Shown: piece by piece, positions 1 to 11,397 of the stretch
How positions within the stretch are numbered: position 1 is the first letter of the stretch
Layout of the letters: the number at the start of each line of letters is the position of its first letter
From: Sphingobacteriaceae bacterium DW12
GTDB taxonomy: Bacteria; Bacteroidota; Bacteroidia; Sphingobacteriales; Sphingobacteriaceae
DNA length: 64,000 nt
Direction of reading: 5' to 3'
Assembly: GCA_000783305.1 (NCBI GenBank)
Contig: JROE01000011.1
Coordinates: 62,001-126,000, forward strand
Translations under genes and position numbers: made by a program
Notes under the pieces: generated by a model
Database searches by the model: none
Seen by the model: only the letters and a program-made list of their open reading frames with translations
What the model was told of the DNA's origin: nothing

Positions 1-50
1 GGCCGACCCAGTAGATGAAGCCGACCCTGTTTTTAAGGATAAAATTTGCG

Positions 51-1025
51 CTATTGATCGAGTACCCACGCGAAGATTAATGGCGCTACTATCGTTGCGT
101 CGGATTCTATTACATAGCTAGGCGTATCTACATCAAGTTTGCCCCAGGTGATTTTTTCATTCGGAATACATCCCGAATAAGACCCAAAGGAGGTCGTTGA
201 GTCTGTGATTTGACAATAGTACCGCCATTTCAATACATTGTCCTTTTCCAAGTCTTGCTCCAACATGGGAGCTACACACATGGCAAAGTCACCTGCTATA
301 CCACCACCTATCTGAAAAAATCCTACGCCATGGCCGACGGCGTTCTGTTCGTACCAGCCGGCTAACCAAATCATGTATTCTATTCCGCTTTTTACGGTAG
401 AAGCCTGTAATTCATTTTTGATGACATAAGAAGCGAAAATATTGCCCATTGTGGAATCCTCCCATCCAGGGACCACGATAGGGAGGTTGCGTTCAGCTGC
501 TGCTAGCATCCAAGAATTGGCCGGGTCAATTTCATAATCATTGACCAATACCCCACTTAAGAGCAGTTGGTACATGTATTCATGAGGGAAATAGCGCTCT
601 CCCGAAGCTTCGGCATCTTTCCATATTTTTTCGATATGTCCCTGTATTTTGCGAAAAGCCTCTTCTTCAGGAATGCAGGTGTCTGTTACGCGGTTATATT
701 TAGAGTGGAGTAAATCCAACTCATCTTGCGGATTCAGGTCGCGGTAGTTAGGAATCCTTTTGTAGTGAGAGTGAGCGACTAGATTCATGATGTCCTCTTC
801 TAGGTTAGCACCTGTACAGCTAATGATGTCAACCTTACCCTGACGGATCATCTCCGAGAGGGATATACCCAGTTCGGCAGTACTCATTGCTCCTGCTAGC
901 GATATCAGCATCTTCCCTCCAGCTGTGAGATGCGCTTCGTAACCTTTGGCTGCGTCTACCAATGTAGCAGCGTTGAAATGTAAGTAGTTCTTTTCTACAA
1001 ATGTAGATATAGGTCCTTTGTTCAT
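51..1025 (-). CDS. Deoxyhypusine synthase-family protein (possible homospermidine synthase)
   Basis: 324 aa protein of the deoxyhypusine synthase fold. The C-terminal block EKITWGKL matches the active-site segment of eukaryotic DHS, and Lys296 is at the place of the lysine that forms the enzyme-aminobutyl intermediate. An NAD-binding type core is suggested by IGGGIAGDF around residue 240. Bacteria lack eIF5A, so such proteins are usually thought to act in polyamine metabolism (spermidine or putrescine as aminobutyl donor), for example as homospermidine synthases; the exact substrate here is inference. The start lies only 35 bp after the stop of an SMR exporter gene on the same strand, so co-transcription is possible. 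No signal peptide; cytoplasmic. Family certain, reaction uncertain. Confidence 0.88.
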   Translation of the reverse strand: MNKGPISTFVEKNYLHFNAATLVDAAKGYEAHLTAGGKMLISLAGAMSTAELGISLSEMIRQGKVDIISCTGANLEEDIMNLVAHSHYKRIPNYRDLNPQDELDLLHSKYNRVTDTCIPEEEAFRKIQGHIEKIWKDAEASGERYFPHEYMYQLLLSGVLVNDYEIDPANSWMLAAAERNLPIVVPGWEDSTMGNIFASYVIKNELQASTVKSGIEYMIWLAGWYEQNAVGHGVGFFQIGGGIAGDFAMCVAPMLEQDLEKDNVLKWRYYCQITDSTTSFGSYSGCIPNEKITWGKLDVDTPSYVIESDATIVAPLIFAWVLDQ

Positions 1026-1060
1026 GCTTAAATGCGTTTGTATAGAGTGAAAAAAATAAC

Positions 1061-1390
1061 CTAATGAGAAGAGACTGCTTTAAGGCCGATAATCGAACCT
1101 ACCAACGTCGTGATGAAAAGTAAGCGTAAGAATGTTGCGGGTTCTTTGAAAACCAATATCCCAATCAACACTGTGCCTACCGCACCAATTCCCGTCCATA
1201 CAGCATATGCCGTACCTAGGGGTAATGATTGTGTTGCTTTAATCAATAAGTACATGCTGATTAATAGTGAGGCGATGAATCCCCCATACCACATATACAT
1301 TTCATTTCCATTTGCTTCTTTCGCTTTGCCTAAACAAAAAGTAAAACCAACTTCAAAGAGTCCGCCAATGATTAGAATAATCCAGTTCAT
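1061..1390 (-). CDS. SMR-family exporter, SugE/Gdx type (copy 1)
   Basis: 109 aa, four predicted transmembrane helices, typical small multidrug resistance size. Glu13 in GGLFEVGF is the conserved membrane-embedded carboxylate of the family. The segment LPLGTAYAVWTGIGAVG is the signature of the SugE/Gdx subtype, which exports guanidinium or some quaternary ammonium compounds by proton antiport. It differs from the neighbouring copy (1547-1876) at about 10 of 109 positions, so the pair is a recent duplication or a selected pair. No guanidine riboswitch motif was recognised upstream. The deoxyhypusine synthase-like gene follows after 35 bp, which leaves a polyamine-linked export role open. Confidence 0.92.
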   Translation of the reverse strand: MNWIILIIGGLFEVGFTFCLGKAKEANGNEMYMWYGGFIASLLISMYLLIKATQSLPLGTAYAVWTGIGAVGTVLIGILVFKEPATFLRLLFITTLVGSIIGLKAVSSH

Positions 1391-1485
1391 GTTCTATATA
1401 TTTAAAAATAATGGCGCAAATTTCTACTGAATAAGCGAGATAAAATTTTACAAATGTTAAAAAATGCAAGTCCTGTAAAAATAAA

Positions 1486-1517
1486 ATTGGTCGGATACAA
1501 TATTGTATCCGACCAAT
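1486..1517 (-). terminator. Perfect 32-bp palindrome, terminator of SMR copy 2
   Basis: ATTGGTCGGATACAAT is followed directly by its exact reverse complement. On the minus strand the hairpin is followed by TTTATTTTTA, so it can end transcription from the SMR gene at 1547-1876. Transcript of the first copy would then start separately. Confidence 0.75.
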
Positions 1518-1546
1518 AATTATGTTTTTAAAATGTAGTTGTCGCT

Positions 1547-1876
1547 TTAATGGCTAGAAACGGCTTTAAGGCCAATGATGGAGCCTACTAGCGTCGTGAT
1601 GAAGAGTAGCCTCATAAAGGTAGCGGGTTCTTTAAAGACCAATATGCCTATAAGTACCGTACCTACCGCGCCAATTCCCGTCCATACGGCGTATGCCGTA
1701 CCCAATGGCAACCCTTGTGTTGCTTTTATTAATAGGTACATACTGATAGCCAGAGAGACTACAAAACCGCCATACCACATCAGTACTTCGTTTCCACTTG
1801 TTTCTTTTGCCTTTCCCAAACAAAAAGTAAACCCGACTTCAAAAAGTCCACCTAAAATTAGAATAATCCAATTCAT
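1547..1876 (-). CDS. SMR-family exporter, SugE/Gdx type (copy 2)
   Basis: 109 aa, four transmembrane helices, Glu13 conserved, same SugE/Gdx signature as copy 1, about 91 percent identical to it by direct reading. The changes cluster at residues 26-43 (loop 1 and helix 2: T26, S27, V31, L32, V39, V40, A43) and leave helices 3 and 4 almost unchanged. SMR proteins work as dimers and some act as obligate heteropairs, but this level of identity fits a duplicate better. Upstream bases of both copies share an ATTTGTAAAAT string, so the duplication included the promoter side. Confidence 0.92.
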   Translation of the reverse strand: MNWIILILGGLFEVGFTFCLGKAKETSGNEVLMWYGGFVVSLAISMYLLIKATQGLPLGTAYAVWTGIGAVGTVLIGILVFKEPATFMRLLFITTLVGSIIGLKAVSSH

Positions 1877-1988
1877 AATAGTTGATTAAATATTACGGTT
1901 CAAAGGTCATTAATTATATGCGGTAAATATTTTACAAATGATAAAATCGTTCTTTATTTCGCTTACCTACAGCAGGTACATATAATAC

Positions 1989-2021
1989 AAAAAAAGCCTT
2001 TTGTTTGTTTTTACAAAAGGC
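1989..2021 (-). terminator. Rho-independent terminator of the flavin monooxygenase gene
   Basis: GCCTTTTGT at 1996-2004 pairs with ACAAAAGGC at 2013-2021. Read on the minus strand the stem is followed by seven T. It lies 17 bp past the monooxygenase stop codon. Confidence 0.85.
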
Positions 2022-2037
2022 CTTTAGTAGCGTGCTA

Positions 2038-3444
<1,407 letters not shown>

Positions 3445-3461
3445 TTAAATGAATGATAGTC

Positions 3462-3556
3462 CTGGATTGCTCCAGTCACGCGACAGCAAGTCCACATTTG
3501 ACAGACAAATGCAAAGAACCTCTGTCGTTTTAAGAGATTGCTGAAATTTGGAGCAA
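3462..3556 (-). promoter_or_regulatory. Candidate structured cis-regulatory RNA ahead of the monooxygenase
   Basis: In the minus-strand RNA three nested helices can form: 3549-3556 with 3467-3474 (TTGCTCCA/TGGAGCAA), 3538-3543 with 3484-3489 (CAGCAA/TTGCTG), and 3521-3526 with 3500-3505 (GACAGA/TCTGTC). Two competing helices exist: CATTTG/CAAATG at 3495-3511, and a GCAA-capped hairpin CTGGA/TCCAG at 3462-3475 that uses the 3' arm of the outer helix. Mutually exclusive pairing just before the start codon is what riboswitches and attenuators show. I do not recognise it as a named class. Ligand unknown. Confidence 0.6.
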
Positions 3557-3590
3557 GTGCCCCACATTAAAAAATGATGGTCTGCTAGCG

Positions 3591-3683
3591 CTAAGGTTCG
3601 AAAAAGGGGTAGCTTCTTCCTTTGGTATAGTTTAAGCTACTTAATCGTTGGCTACTTGTATAATCTTTTAAAAATTTACTCAT
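3591..3683 (-). CDS. 30-codon leader ORF upstream of the monooxygenase
   Basis: ATG at 3683 opens 30 codons (starts MSKFLKDYTSS, ends RSYPFFEP, then TAG). The ATG lies only 7 bases after a perfect TATATTTG -7 element, so the mRNA would be leaderless or nearly so at this ORF. Inside it GTAGCTT and AAGCTAC (3634-3640 with 3609-3615) can pair. It ends about 35 bases before the nested helices at 3462-3556, the layout expected for a translated leader that senses ribosome progress. No run of one amino acid stands out. Expression is not shown. Confidence 0.45.
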   Translation of the reverse strand: MSKFLKDYTSSQRLSSLNYTKGRSYPFFEP

Positions 3684-3690
3684 ATTATCG

Positions 3691-3722
3691 CAAATATAAT
3701 AAAAAATAGCGTAATAGTCAAA
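3691..3722 (-). promoter_or_regulatory. Bacteroidota-type promoter of the monooxygenase leader
   Basis: Minus strand: TTTG (3719-3722), 20 bases, TATATTTG (3691-3698). Both boxes match the -33/-7 consensus of Bacteroidota primary sigma factor. Predicted start near 3684, giving a roughly 250-base 5' untranslated region for the gene at 2038-3432. Confidence 0.75.
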
Positions 3723-3744
3723 TTTTAGCTACAGCCCGAGTTGA

Positions 3745-3793
3745 CTGGGCAGCAGGAGCCTTCCTAAGAGTTAGGTAGTATAATGCTGCTCAG
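3745..3793. other. Nested inverted repeats of unknown role
   Basis: CTGGGCAGCA (3745-3754) pairs with TGCTGCTCAG (3784-3793) with one G-U, and CCTAA-GAG-TTAGG (3763-3775) forms an inner hairpin. It lies in the divergent region between the monooxygenase and isocitrate dehydrogenase promoters. No T-run on either side. A weak -7 box, TATCTTTA at 3894-3901, may serve the dehydrogenase gene; otherwise I see nothing in 3794-3972. Confidence 0.4.
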
Positions 3794-3966
3794 GAGAATT
3801 ATCTGTTCTAGCCAAAAAATATTTTTTTACACGATTCTCTTGTCATATATGAAGGTTTGGTGCCAGTTTTATTCTTAATTTCTTATCTTTAGGCAAAATT
3901 TTTAGGAAAGTCATGTTGAAGACGTTCCGATATCAACAAAATCAAAAGATTAATAAATTTCTATAG

Positions 3967-6195
<2,229 letters not shown>

Positions 6196-6218
6196 GTTAT
6201 TCACGACATATATACTTT

Positions 6219-6247
6219 AAGGCTATCTTATTTAATAAGATAGCCTT
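6219..6247 (+). terminator. Terminator after icd
   Basis: 14-bp stem AAGGCTATCTTATT / AATAAGATAGCCTT with ATTTTTG after it. Confidence 0.9.
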
Positions 6248-6295
6248 ATTTTTGTATAGAAATCCCACTTCTAACAGAAGTAAAATATAAGAAAA

Positions 6296-6712
6296 ATGCA
6301 TACAATTGAAATTTGCGGATGCATGGTTGTCAATGTGGCCAATGAGCTATTGATGGTTCGGAAAAGAAATTCTGTTTACTATCAACTTCCGGGAGGTAAG
6401 ATTGAAGTTGGCGAGAGTCATTTGGAAGCGCTACAGCGCGAACTTTTTGAGGAGATTGGGTTAGTTGCGACGCCTGGCGGGTTGGAGTACCTAGGGGTGC
6501 ATGAGACAACTGCTGTTAACGAGGGGGACACACGTGTAAGAGGATACATATTTAAAGCATTATTGGGGGCCGGAGATCTACATGGATTGGCGCCTATGGC
6601 TGAATTGGAAGAGATGGTATGGGTGAATGTCTTGGATTATCAGCAGTACCGTTTTGCGCATTTGGCTCGTGAATTTGTTGTGCCGATATGGCTTTCAGGC
6701 TTTCAAGAATAA
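6296..6712 (+). CDS. Nudix hydrolase
   Basis: 138 aa. Complete Nudix box at residues 34-56: G34, E40, then R48-E49-L50-x-E52-E53-x-G55-L56. These acidic residues bind the metal that helps cleave a nucleoside diphosphate linked to X. LPGGKIEVGES with a hydrophobic start resembles ADP-ribose/NTP-type housekeeping Nudix enzymes, but the substrate cannot be told from the box. No signal peptide. Single gene between two terminators; its stop codon lies inside the stem of the following terminator. Confidence 0.9.
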   Translation: MHTIEICGCMVVNVANELLMVRKRNSVYYQLPGGKIEVGESHLEALQRELFEEIGLVATPGGLEYLGVHETTAVNEGDTRVRGYIFKALLGAGDLHGLAPMAELEEMVWVNVLDYQQYRFAHLAREFVVPIWLSGFQE

Positions 6713-6740
6713 GCTACACTTCCATTGAAGTGTAGCTTAT
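6709..6740. terminator. Bidirectional terminator between Nudix and phosphatase genes
   Basis: ATAAGCTACACTTC (6709-6722) and GAAGTGTAGCTTAT (6727-6740), loop CATT. Plus strand continues CGTATTTTTAG. The Nudix stop TAA is within the stem; the phosphatase gene converges from the other side. Confidence 0.85.
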
Positions 6741-6755
6741 CGTATTTTTAGGGAG

Positions 6756-8168
6756 TTAGTCCAGTTGCCCACCTAATAACTCGGCAACTTTTTTAGGTAT
6801 ATCTATGTTTTCCATTTTGTGCGTGAATTTCTCACTTCCTGCGCCAATTGCAAATATAGGAATATAGCTCGCCGAGTGATTTCCAGAGCCCCAGCCTAAT
6901 GTAGAGGCCTTGTTGAGTGCTTTAACGGCTAGTGTGGCTAGCTTGTCGTCTGTCGCATACAAGCTTTTGGATTGCTCTGATTCGTGGTTTACAAAGCTTT
7001 TTAGATAGGTTTCGTGAAGTGATTTTTCGTCATCCTTACTGACTTGAGCTGTGCTCCACAGTCCCAGTTGGTCAGAAAGGAGTTGTTTCACTTGTTCCCA
7101 AGATGCATTGGGAGTAGAAGTTCTCAATGCTGAAATTTTGGTTGAAAGCTCGGACTGAGATGTTTTTTGCAAGGCAAGATTTTTAAAAGAAAGTTTGGAG
7201 CTGCCTATTCCAAGTACCATTCCGCCAGTTTCGTGGTCGGCGGTTACGATGATCAACGTTTCATTTGGGTGTTGTTCATAGAACGCTAGAGCTTCTTTTA
7301 CAGATTGGTTGAAGTCGAGGACTTCTTGTACTGCAGTGGCACCATCGTTGGCGTGACAAGCCCAGTCGATTTTGCCACCTTCTACCATTAAAAAGAAGCC
7401 GTTGTTGTTGTCTTTTTTTAGGGATTCAATGGCAGCTTTGGTAATTTGCTGCAGAGTAAGGTCTCCTTCTTTACGATCTAATGCATATTTTAGAGATCCT
7501 GCATCTCCTTGTTCGTTGTTGGTGAGGATGATTTTACTGCTTTTTCCCTTCACTTGATTGTAGCTGTCAAAGCCTTTGGCTACCGTATAACCACTTTTTT
7601 GTAAAACGGGTATAATAGAGGCTACTTTTTCTTTTTTGTGGTTTTCTTCAGGTTTGAGGAAGCCAGCACCACCGAAGAAATCAAAATTGGATTTGACAAT
7701 GTCATTGGCGATTTCGTAATACATGTTTCGGTCGGGTTGATTGGCGTAAAAAGCGGCGGGCGTCGCGTGGTCGATACTGACGCTGGTCGTGATTCCTACC
7801 TTCATTCCTTTTTCTTTAGCAATGTAGGCAATACTTTTTAGCGGTTTTATCCTTGTGCTGTCCATGCCGATAACGCCATTTTTGGTTTTGTGTCCTACCG
7901 CAAGTGCAGTGCCTCCCGCTCCAGAGTCTGTCACGCCATTAGAGGATGAGTAGGAAGTGGCAAATGATGCAACTGGAAACTGTGAAAAGACAAGTGGCGA
8001 AATACCTATTCGTCCTTCTGTTTCGGCAAGGTACATCTCTGTTAGGTTGACTTGGTTGAGTCCCATGCCATCGCCAATCATATAGAAGATATACTTTGGT
8101 TTTTGCTGTGCACTGACGAGGTGCATCGAAAGTAGTGCAAGTCCGAGCACTAAAGAGATTTTTTTCAT
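6756..8168 (-). CDS. Alkaline phosphatase, secreted
   Basis: 470 aa with a signal peptide (MKKISLVLGLALLSMHLVSA, cleavage before QQKPKYIF). Metal ligand Asp33 lies in GDGMG; the nucleophile is Ser82 in VTDSGAGGTALA; DHATPA at 133-138 and ADHETGGM near residue 310 supply further metal ligands, and GSGNHSAS near the C-terminus the last histidine. This is the PhoA-type phosphomonoesterase that releases phosphate from organic esters in the periplasm. No paired regulator is next to it. Position of the start is well supported by the signal peptide. The gene is a single transcription unit facing the Nudix gene. Confidence 0.93.
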   Translation of the reverse strand: MKKISLVLGLALLSMHLVSAQQKPKYIFYMIGDGMGLNQVNLTEMYLAETEGRIGISPLVFSQFPVASFATSYSSSNGVTDSGAGGTALAVGHKTKNGVIGMDSTRIKPLKSIAYIAKEKGMKVGITTSVSIDHATPAAFYANQPDRNMYYEIANDIVKSNFDFFGGAGFLKPEENHKKEKVASIIPVLQKSGYTVAKGFDSYNQVKGKSSKIILTNNEQGDAGSLKYALDRKEGDLTLQQITKAAIESLKKDNNNGFFLMVEGGKIDWACHANDGATAVQEVLDFNQSVKEALAFYEQHPNETLIIVTADHETGGMVLGIGSSKLSFKNLALQKTSQSELSTKISALRTSTPNASWEQVKQLLSDQLGLWSTAQVSKDDEKSLHETYLKSFVNHESEQSKSLYATDDKLATLAVKALNKASTLGWGSGNHSASYIPIFAIGAGSEKFTHKMENIDIPKKVAELLGGQLD

Positions 8169-8609
8169 TGGAATTTGATTGTTTAAGAGTTTTCGTGTTC
8201 AATTATATAGCTGCGTCTATTGACTCAGTTGTTTATAGGTTCGAACGCTTTCGCTTGGTTTTGTTTTTATAGATTAATCTGTTTGTTTTTGAAGGAATCG
8301 AAGTGTTTGTCGAGTTGCATCATCTTTTGAGAAATGTGCTCTAGGGCAATATCTACCTCGGGATTATGATGTTTGGCGGTGTATCCCCTCGGAAGTATTG
8401 CGTCCGGGTGAGGCAGGATTTGTCAAAGTTGGTTGGTTGTATGTTCTTTGGTTGTTTCATCGTAGATTTTATAAGTGAAAGCAATAATCTGTTAAAATAC
8501 AAAAATAACTTATACATATTAAGACAATGTTAAGTAAAGAGAATTTGATGAAGTAAAACAAAAGGCGTTACCCGTTGTTAATCTTATTGTTACACAATTA
8601 AGTAATATT
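8169..8609. other. Noncoding gap between divergent genes
   Basis: About 440 bases between the phosphatase and the DUF937-OmpA gene. No convincing ORF, hairpin with T-run or full TAnnTTTG promoter was found. It must hold both promoters. Confidence 0.5.
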
Positions 8610-9950
8610 ATGGAAAATAATCTTTTGGATTCAGCAAAGTCATTCTTCAATGAAGAAGTGGTTTCGCGACTGGCCTCAACGTTGGGAGAGGACAAGGAGA
8701 ATATCAAGAAAGGAGCTGATGTTTCAGTGCCAGCTCTTTTTTTAGGTTTGCAAAGTGAAGGTAGTTCGGGTTTAGGCACTATACTTGACAAAGCAAAGCG
8801 CTATTTCGGTGATCTTGATTTGTCTAGATGGACAAACGGCGATGCGGATGATACTGGAGAAGGTGCAAGTTCGGCCGATGGCCAGCATGGTGATATGTTA
8901 CAGACCGTTTTGGGAAGTAAGTCTACAACTGTAGTAGATACTATTTCCGGTTTTTTAGGACTTAACTCAGCTACTGTTCAGAAAGTGATGGGTGTAGCTT
9001 TGCCTGCTGTGTTCTCGAGCTTGACCAATAAAGGGACTAATTGGGATTTGTCATCTATAACAAATCTCTTGAACGAAAATAAGAGTAATTTTGCGGCGGC
9101 GCTCCCCGCAGGAATGGGATTAGGTGCCTTTGGAACTGCTTTTTCTAATGCAGATGTAAAAGTGCCGCATGTAGAGACACCTATACCACCCTCGGAAATT
9201 CCGTTGATGGAACCACCAGCCGCAACGTTGCCGCCAGTGACGCCCCCTGTTATAAAGGAGGAGCCTGTGGTGCATACACGGGAAGCTATAAAGGAGGTCA
9301 GGCGATCCAATGGAATATGGTGGCTTTTGATACCGCTGGTTCTAATTGCATTGTGGTTCTTGTTTGGTAAAAGCTGTGGAGGCAATAATATGGGAGGTGT
9401 TGATTCGACAGACAATATGATAGATACGCAGTCCATGACTTCAGCTGTAGATACACAAGGCGTGAACTTGGGAAATGCCGTACGAAATGAAGTGGTCTTG
9501 AAATTATCTAACGGAGAAGATATCAATGCTTATGCAAACGGTATAGAAGATAATTTAATAAAATTTTTACAATCTGACTATAAATCCTTGCCAGAATCAG
9601 AGTTGAAGAACAAGTGGTTTGACTTCGATAATTTGAATTTTGAGACTGGGACAGCAAAGGTTTTGCCGGAAAGCAAGGGTCAGTTGGATAATTTAGCAGC
9701 TATATTGAAAGTGTTTCCAGAAGCTAAAGTGAAGATTGGTGGATATACGGATAAGACGGGGGATGAGTCCTTCAATAAAAAGCTGTCATTAGAGCGAGCT
9801 AATACGGTCAAGGCGTTCTTAGAACAGCAGGGCTTGGGGAGTCAGGTAGCTGGAGCTGAAGGATATGGTTCTGAATTTGCTGCATACGCCGCTAATGCGC
9901 CAGAGTCCGATCGTATCAAAGATAGACGGGTTTCGGTAAGTGTGCGGTAG
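8610..9950 (+). CDS. DUF937-OmpA fusion envelope protein
   Basis: 446 aa with three parts. Residues 1-180 are a DUF937-type helical region (NLLDSAKSFFNEEVVSRLAS..., repeated near LGLNSATVQKVMGVALPAVF). Then a Pro-rich linker (190-225) and one transmembrane helix at about 235-253 (IWWLLIPLVLIALWFLFG). Residues 335-446 form an OmpA C-terminal domain with NFETGTAKVLPES, GGYTDKTGD and RIKDRRVSVSV, which binds peptidoglycan. There is no signal peptide, so the DUF937 half should be cytoplasmic and the OmpA half periplasmic, tying the inner membrane to the cell wall. Role of DUF937 is unknown. Single gene with its own terminator. Confidence 0.88.
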   Translation: MENNLLDSAKSFFNEEVVSRLASTLGEDKENIKKGADVSVPALFLGLQSEGSSGLGTILDKAKRYFGDLDLSRWTNGDADDTGEGASSADGQHGDMLQTVLGSKSTTVVDTISGFLGLNSATVQKVMGVALPAVFSSLTNKGTNWDLSSITNLLNENKSNFAAALPAGMGLGAFGTAFSNADVKVPHVETPIPPSEIPLMEPPAATLPPVTPPVIKEEPVVHTREAIKEVRRSNGIWWLLIPLVLIALWFLFGKSCGGNNMGGVDSTDNMIDTQSMTSAVDTQGVNLGNAVRNEVVLKLSNGEDINAYANGIEDNLIKFLQSDYKSLPESELKNKWFDFDNLNFETGTAKVLPESKGQLDNLAAILKVFPEAKVKIGGYTDKTGDESFNKKLSLERANTVKAFLEQQGLGSQVAGAEGYGSEFAAYAANAPESDRIKDRRVSVSVR

Positions 9951-9975
9951 GGAAATAATAATAGAAATATAAGAT

Positions 9976-10001
9976 AAAGGCGACCCAGTAAGGTCGCCTT
10001 T
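9976..10001. terminator. Bidirectional terminator
   Basis: AAAGGCGACC / GGTCGCCTTT with a 6-base loop. Sits between the DUF937-OmpA gene and the convergent porin gene. Confidence 0.85.
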
Positions 10002-10011
10002 GTTGTTGGGA

Positions 10012-11067
10012 TTAAAATGCGTATACCAAGGCCAGGGAAAACTGGCCTGCATTCTTGGTAGGGGTGAGATCTTGTTTGACAAAGGTTTCCATGTTGCTAT
10101 TGTCGAATCGTATTTCAGGAATGAAAGTGAAACCTTGATGTTTGAAATTGGCGGTTAGTGTGGCCGACATGACTTCATTTGCGGTCACCTCATGCATGGG
10201 TGCTTCCTTGATTTTGAAGTATTCCCCACGGACACCGATACCTATATTTTCATTGATGTTGACCCGAGGGTAGAGTGCTGCTCCAGCGTAGCCGCCATCG
10301 CCTTTTCTTTTGTATTCGGTAGCGTTTAATCCTAGGGTGAATAGCGGTGTGAAGTTATAGTTGCCCACGAAGTCGATTAAGGTACCTGAGCTATAATTGC
10401 TGGCACCGCCCTGTGATGAACCGGTGAGAAAGTTTAGATAAAAGCTGGATTTTTCATTGGGAGTCACCGACAGTTGAGACCCTAGGTGCGATACGCCATT
10501 AAGGTCTTGGTATACATTCCAATCATTAAATATTCCTACCATTAGTCCTACTTTGTCCGAAAATTTATATTGCGCTTTTAGCCCTGCATCTTGAAATGGA
10601 CCTGCACCAAAGAGATATGAGGTGGAATAGTGAAAATTAAAAGAAGGGCATATGACCTCGTAGCCCACGAATGTACCCATGAAGCCGGCCGTGACACTTA
10701 ATCTGTCGGTAAGGGCATATGTAATGTAAAGATTCTGGATGTGGAAACTGTTTTTGTCATCACCTGCTTGTCCATCTCCATTCAAGATCGAGCGATATTG
10801 GCCCCTGGGACCGAAAGATAGTTCTCCAACAAATGATGCTTTGCCCGCTGTTTTTTTGAGTGCTAAATCTACCATTCCAATAGACACTGAGTTGTTGTCT
10901 TCGGTGAAGTATGTGTTGATGTTGGGTTGTTTTTGGAAATCGTACTTCCAGTAAGTGTCAACAGATCCAGAGATTTCGAGGCCGAGTAGCTCACTTTTTT
11001 CAGTTTGAGCATACGTTGTTCCGATAAATGTAAGTGAAATTAGTGTGGTAAAGATTGATTTTTTCAT
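10012..11067 (-). CDS. Outer-membrane beta-barrel porin (OmpL-like, BBP2 type) beside amt
   Basis: 351 aa with signal peptide (MKKSIFTTLISLTFIGTTYA, cleaved before QTEKSE). The rest alternates aromatic/hydrophobic and polar residues in short strands and ends in the typical barrel terminus SLALVYAF with a final Phe. VGYEVICPSFNFHYSTSYLFGAG is the sort of plug or loop seen in the putative beta-barrel porin-2 family. It is divergent from the ammonium transporter, a pairing often seen in Bacteroidota, which suggests that it lets ammonium or small nitrogen compounds across the outer membrane. That role is inference from context. Confidence 0.8.
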   Translation of the reverse strand: MKKSIFTTLISLTFIGTTYAQTEKSELLGLEISGSVDTYWKYDFQKQPNINTYFTEDNNSVSIGMVDLALKKTAGKASFVGELSFGPRGQYRSILNGDGQAGDDKNSFHIQNLYITYALTDRLSVTAGFMGTFVGYEVICPSFNFHYSTSYLFGAGPFQDAGLKAQYKFSDKVGLMVGIFNDWNVYQDLNGVSHLGSQLSVTPNEKSSFYLNFLTGSSQGGASNYSSGTLIDFVGNYNFTPLFTLGLNATEYKRKGDGGYAGAALYPRVNINENIGIGVRGEYFKIKEAPMHEVTANEVMSATLTANFKHQGFTFIPEIRFDNSNMETFVKQDLTPTKNAGQFSLALVYAF

Positions 11068-11272
11068 TTTTATATGTTTTTAAATGGATAAATGATTTTT
11101 TAATGCATTTAAAAACACTAAAACACTTCTAGTTTTTGTTGTATCGGCTATTTTATGTCTGTTTATTTATATTTTTTCATTTATTATGTGTTGATAATCT
11201 AGTTTTTTAGTGTTTTTGTGTGTTTTTTTTAGGTGATTTTGATTCAAATATATGATTTTATTTTAAAATTTC

Positions 11273-11303
11273 TTGATTTTCAAAAAAAATGACATTATAT
11301 TTG
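11273..11303 (+). promoter_or_regulatory. Promoter of amt
   Basis: TTG (11273-11275), 20 bases, TATATTTG (11296-11303). Predicted start near 11310, leaving about 90 bases before the preferred ATG at 11398. Confidence 0.7.
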
Positions 11304-11397
11304 TTTCAAATTCAATCATTGTTGACAATTTTTGATTTATTTATATGTTAAATCAAGGTTGTTTGTAAAAATGTTAATCAAAAAATGTAAAAACTCT

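Noticed and set aside
1-50. Possible end of a plus-strand gene (GCCGACCC repeated at 2-9 and 20-27)
   Set aside because: One frame is open from the window edge to a stop at 119-121 and codes Ala-Asp-Pro-Val twice, but 50 bases before the convergent gene are too few to call it.
1877-2037. Guanidine riboswitch before the SugE/Gdx genes
   Set aside because: The space is short and AT-rich; no conserved guanidine-I/II/III motif seen.
8978-9526. 182-codon minus-strand frame inside the DUF937-OmpA gene
   Set aside because: Antisense to the Pro-rich linker and DUF937 part, without signals; the plus-strand domains are certain.
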